From assembly GCA_045560765.1 (NCBI GenBank), contig JBJKZD010000012.1:124001-188000 (forward strand): DNA of 64,000 nucleotides. Direction: 5' to 3'. The notes below the pieces were generated by a model that had not been told where the DNA came from, did not search any database, and saw only the letters and a list, made by a program, of their open reading frames with translations. This document shows, piece after piece, positions 44,109 through 50,954 of the stretch (its first letter is position 1; each line of letters starts with the position of its first letter). Origin of the DNA: UBA9926 sp913064795 (GTDB taxonomy: Bacteria > Pseudomonadota > Gammaproteobacteria > Pseudomonadales > Azotimanducaceae). A program made the translations under genes and the position numbers.

Positions 44109-44485
44109 ATATCGGCGCGTTTAGCCTCTCAGAGGCTTCGGCGGAAGAAAGCAGACTGCTTCGAACATTGGTTGTCCTCGCACAAGCGCAGCAACTTACG
44201 CCCTCTTTGTTGGCGCATCCGTCCTTAGGGTATCCCTACTGGCGCCTAAAGTGCAGCTGGATGGAGTTGAGCCGGGCCTATTGTGATAAATCGATGGGAT
44301 TAATGAATCTTGTGACCCTGCAGAACGTTTTGATGGACCTTTCGGGTCGTTCGATTATCGGAGGAGATAACTTCACCGAGGACTGCGGACCCGCGATCGC
44401 TGTCCAGAGAGTTTACGAAGATCCCGCCGGGACAATCCTTGCTCATCTTCAGATAGATATTTCAGCACTTGCTGGGCAGTTCTAA
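44105..44485 (+). CDS. Uncharacterised 126-residue protein
   Basis: Starts at TTG 44105, overlapping the stop of the preceding small gene by 4 nt (TTGA), which argues for coupled translation. I do not recognise the family. It is soluble, with a helical N-terminal half (ESRLLRTLVVLAQAQQLTPSLL) and ends LAHLQIDISALAGQF. It stops 64 nt before the tRNA gene. The alternative is that it is noncoding leader of the tRNA. Confidence 0.5.
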   Translation: MNIGAFSLSEASAEESRLLRTLVVLAQAQQLTPSLLAHPSLGYPYWRLKCSWMELSRAYCDKSMGLMNLVTLQNVLMDLSGRSIIGGDNFTEDCGPAIAVQRVYEDPAGTILAHLQIDISALAGQF

Positions 44486-44525
44486 ACCCGTTTCCAAGCG
44501 TTCAGGGTTACTTGGCGCAAAGTTC

Positions 44526-44534
44526 TGGTATACT
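44526..44534 (+). promoter_or_regulatory. Extended -10 promoter of tRNA-Leu
   Basis: TGGTATACT forms an extended -10 element followed by a GC-rich TTCGCTCGC discriminator, ending about 15 nt before the tRNA 5' end, as expected for a stable-RNA promoter. Confidence 0.55.
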
Positions 44535-44548
44535 TTCGCTCGCAACGT

Positions 44549-44635
44549 GCCGGGGTGGCGGAACTGGTAGACGCGCCGGATTCAAAATCCGGTTCCTTCA
44601 CGGGAGTGCCGGTTCGATTCCGGCCCTCGGTACCA
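44549..44635 (+). tRNA. tRNA-Leu (anticodon CAA)
   Basis: An 87-nt class II tRNA with encoded CCA. The acceptor stem GCCGGGG pairs with CCTCGGT (two G-U pairs), the D region holds TGGCGGAACTGGTAGACGC, the anticodon arm is CCGGA-TTCAAAA-TCCGG (CAA), a long variable arm follows (TTCCTTCACGGGAGT), and the T arm is CCGGTTCGATTCCGG. Confidence 0.96.
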
Positions 44636-44926
44636 CGTGCTTAAAAACACTGAGGCTTTACAGCGCTATAAATAGAGTGTTTTGACTCGCGTCAAAACTG
44701 CACCAATTCCGTGACAAGCTTCCGGACGAACCACTCGGTGTTTTTCAGCCTTTACACTGTTGTGGACACTCCTATAGGCATGCTGGGGGCTCCTGAACCG
44801 TCTGTTAGCAAGTATCAGTGGTTACTCAGCCAGACACAAAAAATGCCAACTTTAAAATAAATGGACCGCTACTTACGTGTAGCCCTCGCAGTTACAACGC
44901 CACTAGCAAAACAACTATTTCCTGAG
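44636..44926. other. Gap between tRNA-Leu and the small-gene block
   Basis: No gene seen. No second copy of the tRNA 3' end is found in the window, so no attachment-site pair can be shown. The stretch CCAGACACAAAAAATGCCAAC (44834-44854) resembles CCAGACACAAAAGAAGACCGG near 46341, adding to the repeat structure of this zone. Confidence 0.4.
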
Positions 44927-45214
44927 TTAGCCTACAGACCCTCCATCGCCCCCACCGGTGCCACCGACTCCACTAGAAGCACCCACACCTCCTCCGTAAG
45001 AGAAACGCTCCCACGCGTGATTGCACCTACGACACTGTACAAGCTCACGGTCACCTTTTTGCTCTACCAGCTTTGGCAACGAAAACCATTGATTGCGCTG
45101 AGGGCATCGCTGTCTGGGTAAAAAAATGGGAGCTAGATAGGCCAACACCAAAAGAACAAGCAGTCCCATAATCAACTCACCGATTATTTCTCCAGTCACT
45201 GGTAGAGCAGCCAT
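44927..45214 (-). CDS. Small membrane protein with cysteine pairs and Gly-rich tail
   Basis: A 95-residue protein I do not recognise. One hydrophobic helix (about 8-30, IIGELIMGLLVLLVLAYLAP) is followed by Cys37, and by CRRC with CNHAW (about 61-67), a possible zinc ribbon, and then a Gly/Ser tail (GGGVGASSGVGGTGGGDGG). Its ATG directly abuts the stop of the upstream frame (TAAATG), so it may be coupled. No clear ribosome site. Confidence 0.5.
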   Translation of the reverse strand: MAALPVTGEIIGELIMGLLVLLVLAYLAPIFLPRQRCPQRNQWFSLPKLVEQKGDRELVQCRRCNHAWERFSYGGGVGASSGVGGTGGGDGGSVG

Positions 45215-45451
45215 TTAGAAACTAAGTTCAATTAAACCGAACAAGTGGATAGAAACAATGATTGTTCGACATTGGTTAAAAGCTTGGCTCAACATCCGCT
45301 GCAAGTAGAGGGGTTTTAGGATGTCACTCCGCAGAGCCTCTACGAGACGATTGCAGGTGCTGCGGGGTAGCTGTTGGCGCACGAAGGGAGGTCTTCGTTG
45401 TTGCCATTGGTGATGAGTGCTGCGAATGTCTAAGAAGTTAGGACCTCTCAA
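45215..45451 (-). CDS. Possible 78-residue protein containing the repeat
   Basis: A frame that exactly fills the space between its neighbours: TTG 45451 overlaps the upstream gene's stop as TTGA, and its stop abuts the next ATG. The central part (QQLPRSTCNRLVEALRSDIL and following KPLYLQRMLSQAFNQCRT) is encoded by the direct repeat and is kept open in the second copy. No family recognised; could equally be fragment of a lost gene. Confidence 0.35.
   Translation of the reverse strand: MRGPNFLDIRSTHHQWQQRRPPFVRQQLPRSTCNRLVEALRSDILKPLYLQRMLSQAFNQCRTIIVSIHLFGLIELSF
45255..45395. repeat. Direct repeat, copy 1
   Basis: About 140 nt, nearly identical (over 115 nt only a few mismatches) to 46172-46312. 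It starts around CGACATTGGTTAAAAGCTTG and ends around GGTAGCTGTTGGCGCACG. Internal complementary blocks (GTAGAGG/CCTCTAC, CCGC/GCGG, CAAC/GTTG) allow a bulged hairpin. Confidence 0.92.
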
Positions 45452-46098
45452 AGAGCCTCCTCCACCGAGCGCAATTCACATTGCCAGCTCCCGAGCAAAT
45501 TTTCAGAGTAATAGTCTCTTTTAGTCAATGTGAGGGTGCGTCTGGAAAGATTTGCGGTTAGCAGATGCCCTCTATTGTCTACTAAAAATAACTCTTCCCA
45601 ACTAAGCCGATGGACATTAAAAATGGTTAGTTCCAAATCCTCAAAATAAGCATAGCCTTCCTCGGCATCGACTTTTTTCTCATAAATATGCCCATTTTCT
45701 GAATTTGTAAAAGGTATAAATTCAATCCGATACTCTTGATCCAAACCATCGCAGTAAAGGTCAACTTGCAGTGTATTCATGTAGTAATTCAATGCCGCTG
45801 CACCTAGCACTAAGATAAGAATCAGCCCATATAAACCATTCTCTAAACTAATGACTGGCTTACTTTTTCTTTCAGCTTCCTCTTTGCTTGAAATAACGAA
45901 TAAATAGCATCCCCACAGCGATAAAAAGCCGCCCACTAGAATTAAAGCCCAGACAACACTCACATTGGTTAGCAGCGGATGCAGCGTATTGCCGTCCCCA
46001 AAGTATGCGAAGAGACCTATCCCGAGCATCAAAGCAGAAACTTGAGCGAGAATGATGGCAAAACCTCTTCTTGTCTTAAGTTTATCTATCGAATCCAC
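45448..46098 (-). CDS. Uncharacterised membrane protein
   Basis: A 216-residue protein of unknown family with three hydrophobic segments (about 12-32, 43-65 and 88-107), then a soluble C-terminal part with two cysteines (LYCDGLDQEY; SWQCELRSVEE) and many acidic residues. The neighbouring upstream copy of the direct repeat ends 74 nt before its ATG. Its A+T-rich codon use is unlike the core genes around, suggesting recent arrival. Confidence 0.65.
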   Translation of the reverse strand: MDSIDKLKTRRGFAIILAQVSALMLGIGLFAYFGDGNTLHPLLTNVSVVWALILVGGFLSLWGCYLFVISSKEEAERKSKPVISLENGLYGLILILVLGAAALNYYMNTLQVDLYCDGLDQEYRIEFIPFTNSENGHIYEKKVDAEEGYAYFEDLELTIFNVHRLSWEELFLVDNRGHLLTANLSRRTLTLTKRDYYSENLLGSWQCELRSVEEAL

Positions 46099-46171
46099 GT
46101 TTTTTTTCCTTAGAGTAATCGGGTCAACCTTTGGACGCTCAGCTTCTTCTAAGCTATGGCGCTACCAAAAT

Positions 46172-46312
46172 GCAATCACTGTTCGACATTGGTTAAAAGC
46201 TTGGCTCAACATCCGCTGCAAGTAGAGAGGTTTTAGGATGTCACTCCGCAGAGCCTCTACGAGACGATTGCAGGTGCGGCGGGGTAGCTGTTGGGGCACG
46301 GGGAGGAAGTCT
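46172..46312. repeat. Direct repeat, copy 2
   Basis: Second copy of the roughly 140-nt repeat, same orientation, 917 nt from copy 1. On the minus strand the frame QQLPRRTCNRLVEALRSDIL and onward stays open but is flanked by TAA before and TAG soon after. Confidence 0.92.
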
Positions 46313-46926
46313 GCCGCCAGTTAGTAGTTGTAGTTCCCACCCAGACACAAAAGAAGACCGGTTTAAAAAGGATTGTATGGCTACTGGTCCTAAAAAGCGT
46401 AAATCGCCGAGCACCCACATCTCTTAACACTTTTCAACAGCTTCTAAACGCTTATTTCTCTGAACTTAATTCTCTCTTTATACGGACCTGGAGAATACGC
46501 AGCAGTTATTATTCAGACTGGGTTGGTGGAACGTGAGAATTTATCGCATCAAAGCGCTTAGCGCAGCTGTTGAGTGTTGTCTAGTACTAAGTTGTAGCGG
46601 TTATCTCTGGATCACCTACACGTCCTTGTGAGAACGCAGCTCCTCGGTGCCGCTTGCAAGCACGATGATTTCATCAATTTTTCTGTTTTCAGGCGTAGCG
46701 CTGGAGGAGTGTCTGCTCGAGTAGGGTTCAATCGATAAGGCGCTTAATCTCGTTGAATCTTGCGCCCCGCCGACTGTCCTCTCTGTCGGTTGCAGGGAGT
46801 TTAGGAGCAGAATTAATCGCAAATAACTCATCGAAATGAATCAAATGGACACATCGTGTTGTACCTAGAGAGGCATGCTGTCAGACTAGATAGAAAGCGG
46901 TGGTTACAAACTAAGGTCGTTAAATT
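46313..46926. other. 614-nt stretch without supported genes
   Basis: Short open frames only, none with a ribosome site or family pattern. A piece near 46410 (GCACCCACATCTCTT) resembles the 3' end of the 95-residue gene, so remnants of a duplicated unit may be present. Confidence 0.4.
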
Positions 46927-47392
46927 GTGAATAAATTTGTCATCATCGGCGATGTCGTTGTCGCTGTCTTGCTCAACGGGTGGCGGCGCTGGAGCCTACT
47001 TCTTACCTGGGGATGAAAGATGGTCCTGGGGCACCCGAGGGGCCGAAGGTGGATGAGCGGCCGATTTCTGTTATACGTCGAAGTGCCACCGGTAGTCGCC
47101 AACTTCGACGTGAAAGGAAAGATGCGCTACCTGCAGATCACCGTGAGCTTACAAACGCGTGATACTGCCTTCGAGTCGTCGCCTTTAAGGCAAATCTAGC
47201 CGCTGATTCAAAGCGAGCTGCTTACGCTGATGCAGAGGCAGTTCAGTTCGATGAGATTACCATTCGATTGACGGCGAATCGGCCGCTTTTATCAAGCGGA
47301 TAGAGGCGAGCGTGAAGCGATTGTTTAAAGGTAATAGTAAAGACCCGATTGAGCTGGAACAAGCAATGCTGACCGGATTTGTCGTCCAGTAA
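46927..47392 (+). pseudogene. Frameshifted copy of the FliL-like gene
   Basis: Pieces in different frames line up in order with the intact gene at 41534-41974: GTG AATAAATTTGTC start; GGGAGAYFLPGD; LYVEVPPVVANFDVKGKMRY with LQITVSLQTRD; PLIQSELLTLMQ; QFDEIT; and FIKRIEASVKRLFKGNSKDP with IELEQAMLTGFVVQ and TAA. At least four frame changes separate them, so no functional product is possible. It is on the opposite strand from the intact copy. Confidence 0.9.
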
Positions 47393-48059
47393 ACGGATTT
47401 GGTTTCGTCCTTGCGAGACGCGGATGCGTAACAGACGCGTTCGGGTTCTAAGATCTTAACCCGGTTTGGCTGAAGAAGGCTGTTCGTTAGGACACCCCTG
47501 AGGGTCTGCACAGGGCGATAAAAAGCACTGAGGCATCAACGGGCGGTCCGACGCGGCAGCCAGTTCGATGACAAAGCATGGCGCAGTCATAGCCCGACAG
47601 TTATCAAGATTGGACAGGCGCCGCGGTTGTGTGCACCGTAGTCGCATCAGTAAACTCTCGAAATGACTAGAGAAACTCCTGAACATCAGTCTCAGATTCT
47701 GTGTGCCAAGTCTTGAGGGCGCGTAAACCTTTCATGGCTCGGTGGCGGTAAATCGGTAACACAAGCCGCTGGATGTTGAAATCAGGCTTCGTCAGTTAGC
47801 TGGACGTTGATCGCCAATAAGGAGACCTTCGGCCTGCAGTCGGGGTAGAGGCGATGCTGCATTGTCGCTTGCTTAAGTGACTTTGGTAAGCTCGTCGAAT
47901 TTCTTCCAGCGTGAACTTCTGTTAAGATGCGCCGAAAGGGGGCCTAGAAGCTGTCATCGTTGTGCGTTACGGTAGTATCGAAAACGGCATCGAGGCTCGA
48001 GCAGGGGATTCATACGAGGGGATTGTTGCGATGAATTCTCAGGTTCACGAGAAGCGAGT
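47393..48059. other. 667-nt gap before the EAL-HDOD gene
   Basis: No supported gene. A short plus-strand frame (GTG 47965, 33 codons, ending GTTTGA) overlaps the EAL-HDOD start as TTGA and might be a translated leader. A palindrome (GGGTTCTAAGATCTTAACCC) lies at 47444-47463. Confidence 0.4.
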
Positions 48060-49298
48060 TTGAGCGAACTTTCTGACGCACAGCTGCTGTTGGCTCGGCA
48101 ACCGATCTTCGATGTCAACATCGAGGTGGTGGCCTACGAGCTCTTGTTTCGAGAATTCGATGCCGAGCAGGCGAATGTAACCGACGGGGATCGAGCAACG
48201 TCTGCGGTTCTGGTGAATGCGCTGACGAATCTTGACCTATCCCAACTGGTGGGCGAGGGTCAGGCCTTTGTTAATTTCACTGCAAACTTGCTAGAAGTTG
48301 ATTTGCCACTTGAGCCAGAGCGTTGTGTGATTGAAGTTTTGGAAGATGTGGTGGTAACGCCGGAGCTTATTGCACGACTTGAGGTATTGAAGGCGCGAGG
48401 TCATAAAATCGCGCTCGACGATTTTTTGTACTATGAAGAGGCAGCGCCGCTCCTTCCACTTGCTGATGTTATAAAGCTCGACATGTTGGCGTTGAGTGAA
48501 ACCGAGTTGATGGACATGCTGGCCCGTTTCAAAGCATTCGACGTGACCCTGCTTGCCGAGAAAGTTGAGTCCCAGAAAATGCTAGATCATTGCAAGAGCC
48601 TAGGATTTACGCTTTTTCAAGGCAATTTCTTAAGCAAGCCTGAGCCCATCACCGGCAAAAAAATCTCAGCGAACAAGATGGTTGTGCTCGAGCTTCTCAA
48701 TCAACTACAAGATCCCGACAGCAACTTGCGAGATCTGGAACACTTGGTTGCCCAGGATCCAGCGTTGGGCTTTAAGACCATAAAATTGGTGAACTCTGCG
48801 TTTTATCGTCCGCGGTATGAAATCGAGTCCCTTGGTCACGCGATGACCTATTTAGGGCTCGACGCGATGCGCAGCTTGGCCAGTTTGCTTGCGATCTCGG
48901 GCATGTCGGATAAGCCCAATGCGCTGCGGACTTATGCAGTTGAAAAAGCAAAGCTGTGTGAGTTGCTGGGCGAAAAGGTGAGCTTCGATCAATCCGCCGT
49001 TTACTACTCCGTAGGGCTCTTATCGACGATGGATGCCTACTTTGATCAGCCGTTGCCAATGCTGCTCGAAAGTTTGATGTTAAGGGCGGACATAAAAGCG
49101 GCGTTACTAGAAAAAAAAGGCCCCCTCGGACTTATCCTTCAGACCGCCGAATCCGTTCAAGCAGGATCCTTTGACCAAATCGATTGGGTCAGTTTGGAGG
49201 AATACGGACTGACGCCCTCAGTGATCAACGAAACCTATTTAGCAGTGATTGAGTGGCAATCGAACTTAGACGGTGACCTAGGGCTGCTGGGAACGTGA
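48060..49298 (+). CDS. EAL-HDOD (YuxH-type) signalling protein
   Basis: A 412-residue protein with an N-terminal EAL-type domain (about 1-205) and a C-terminal HDOD domain (about 200-400). EAL residues can be matched: Glu in AYELLFRE, Asn in FVNFTANLL, Glu in CVIEVLED, Asp pair in ALDDF, Lys in VIKLDM, Glu in LAEKVES and Gln in FQGNF, so it may bind or cleave cyclic di-GMP, though family members are often inactive. The start is TTG 48060, overlapping a short upstream frame. The stop overlaps the tgt GTG (GTGA), coupling it to tRNA modification. Confidence 0.88.
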   Translation: MSELSDAQLLLARQPIFDVNIEVVAYELLFREFDAEQANVTDGDRATSAVLVNALTNLDLSQLVGEGQAFVNFTANLLEVDLPLEPERCVIEVLEDVVVTPELIARLEVLKARGHKIALDDFLYYEEAAPLLPLADVIKLDMLALSETELMDMLARFKAFDVTLLAEKVESQKMLDHCKSLGFTLFQGNFLSKPEPITGKKISANKMVVLELLNQLQDPDSNLRDLEHLVAQDPALGFKTIKLVNSAFYRPRYEIESLGHAMTYLGLDAMRSLASLLAISGMSDKPNALRTYAVEKAKLCELLGEKVSFDQSAVYYSVGLLSTMDAYFDQPLPMLLESLMLRADIKAALLEKKGPLGLILQTAESVQAGSFDQIDWVSLEEYGLTPSVINETYLAVIEWQSNLDGDLGLLGT

Positions 49299-50407
49299 AT
49301 TTTGAGTTGTTGAAGCAGGAAGGCGAAGCCCGCTTGGGCCAACTGGCCCTAGCACATGGTACGGTCGAGACCCCGATTTTCATGCCCTGCGGAACCTATG
49401 GTTCGGTCAAGGGCTTGTCGCCGCAACAACTTAAGGCTGCGGGCGTCCAGATTTTATTGGGAAACACGTTTCATTTGATGCTAAGGCCGGGTGAGGCAAT
49501 TATTGAACCATTCCATGGGCTTCACGGGTTTATGGGCTGGGATCGTCCGATCCTTACGGACTCCGGCGGTTTTCAAGTGTTCAGTCTGTCCGATATGAAT
49601 AAAGTGGGAGAGGAAGGGGTTTCGTTTCGCTCCCCGATCAACGGGGATAAAATTTTATTGACCCCTGAGCGGGCGATGAATGTTCAGATGGCCTTAAATT
49701 CCGATATTGCCATGATTTTTGACGAGTGCACGCCGTATCCTGTTTCCAAGGCGGATGCCGAAGTTTCGATGCAATTAAGCCTGCGCTGGGCAGCCCGATC
49801 GCGCGATGCCTTCACCAGCAACAATGCCCTGTTTGGAATTATTCAGGGGGGCGTCCACGCCGATTTGAGAGAAGCCTCCTTGGCTGGGCTTGAGGGCCTT
49901 GGATTTGATGGTTTTGCCATCGGTGGTCTTTCCGTGGGCGAGCCGAAAAAAGAAATGCTTGAAACCATTCGAGACATCGCTCCAAAGATGCCCAAGCAGG
50001 CACCCCGTTATTTGATGGGTGTCGGCACCCCCTCGGATCTGATCGAAAGCGTCCGTCGCGGGGTTGATATGATGGATTGTGTGATGCCTACCCGCAATGC
50101 GCGCAACGGACATCTGTTTACCAGTGAGGGCGTGGTTCGTATCCGCAATGCTCAGCACCGGACCAGCGATGAGCCCCTTGATCCCAATTGCGATTGTGAG
50201 ACCTGCCAGAATTTTTCAAGGGGTTATCTTCATCATTTGGATAAGTGCGGAGAACTGCTTGGCGCAACTCTGAACTCTGTTCACAACGTAGCTTACTACC
50301 TGAACTTGATGGCCTCGATTCGAACGGCACTTCAATCGGATCGGTTTGAGACGTTCGCAAGTCAAGTCTACGATGGCTGGTCCGAAGCGCCACCTGACTG
50401 GGATTGA
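49295..50407 (+). CDS. tgt: Queuine/preQ1 tRNA-ribosyltransferase
   Basis: A 370-residue TGT that swaps guanine 34 for preQ1 in GUN-anticodon tRNAs. LTDSGGFQVFSL carries an active-site Asp; MDCVMPTRNARNGHLFT the second; the zinc site is CDCETC with the following His. GTG 49295 overlaps the preceding stop. It is followed by yajC-secD-secF, the standard order. Confidence 0.96.
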   Translation: MNFELLKQEGEARLGQLALAHGTVETPIFMPCGTYGSVKGLSPQQLKAAGVQILLGNTFHLMLRPGEAIIEPFHGLHGFMGWDRPILTDSGGFQVFSLSDMNKVGEEGVSFRSPINGDKILLTPERAMNVQMALNSDIAMIFDECTPYPVSKADAEVSMQLSLRWAARSRDAFTSNNALFGIIQGGVHADLREASLAGLEGLGFDGFAIGGLSVGEPKKEMLETIRDIAPKMPKQAPRYLMGVGTPSDLIESVRRGVDMMDCVMPTRNARNGHLFTSEGVVRIRNAQHRTSDEPLDPNCDCETCQNFSRGYLHHLDKCGELLGATLNSVHNVAYYLNLMASIRTALQSDRFETFASQVYDGWSEAPPDWD

Positions 50408-50474
50408 ATCGATCAATGTTGAATCGGTCAATGTTGAATCGATCAATGATAGGAGCGATTGAACAGGAGCGATT
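50406..50474. repeat. Tandem repeat, 15-nt unit, starting in the tgt stop
   Basis: GAATCGATCAATGTT (50406-50420), GAATCGGTCAATGTT (50421-50435), GAATCGATCAATGAT (50436-50450), then AGGAGCGATT twice (50451-50460 and 50465-50474). The first unit begins inside the tgt TGA. Confidence 0.9.
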
Positions 50475-50596
50475 GCGTAGAGGCTGCGGAAACTGGACAA
50501 TGGCGTCCTCGCGAGGGATTTGAAGAGGAAGGGGGAGAGTCCCTTCCTGGCCCGAGCGGTCTAAAGTGAAACATTCATCCATTGGAGGGAAAGGAC

Positions 50597-50926
50597 ATGC
50601 TTGAATGGCTAATTCCTGCGGCGCATGCGGCGGAAGGCGGTGCTCCTGGGCCGGGGTTCGATATTCTGATTTTGGTCGCCTTTGCGGCGATCTTTTATTT
50701 CATGCTGTGGCGACCCCAAAGCAAGCGAGCGAAAGAGCATCGAGAGCTGATTGAAGGCCTGAGCAAAGGGGATGAAGTGGTGACCAATGGCGGTCTGATG
50801 GGAAAGATCACCCGGGTCGAGGAGCAGCTTGTGGTGGTTGAAGTTGCTAGCGGCATCGAACTGAAGTTCCAAAAGCCCTCGATTTCTGCGGCCTTGCCAA
50901 AAGGCACGCTGAAGTCCGGCGAATGA
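50597..50926 (+). CDS. yajC: Preprotein translocase subunit YajC
   Basis: A 109-residue single-span protein (helix about 20-38, FDILILVAFAAIFYFMLWRPQ) with the conserved cytosolic GDEVVTNGGLMGKITRV. ATG 50597 follows GGAGGGAAAGG. It associates with SecDF. Confidence 0.95.
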   Translation: MLEWLIPAAHAAEGGAPGPGFDILILVAFAAIFYFMLWRPQSKRAKEHRELIEGLSKGDEVVTNGGLMGKITRVEEQLVVVEVASGIELKFQKPSISAALPKGTLKSGE

Positions 50927-50954
50927 TCCGCTCTTGTAGCTAAAGGCAGTTTCT

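Noticed and set aside
44549..44926. Phage or island attachment site at the tRNA 3' end
   Set aside because: I looked for a second copy of the tRNA 3' sequence up to 48 kb and found none, and no integrase gene is visible, so no element boundary can be claimed.
45255..46312. Integron attC sites flanking a gene cassette
   Set aside because: On the minus strand each repeat contains GTTGAGC, fitting GTTRRRY, and the gene orientation would suit a cassette. But the opposite core (CGCCAAC or CCCCAAC) does not fit RYYYAAC, the arms pair only with large one-sided bulges, no integrase is seen, and the repeat keeps a reading frame. A duplicated gene fragment explains it better.
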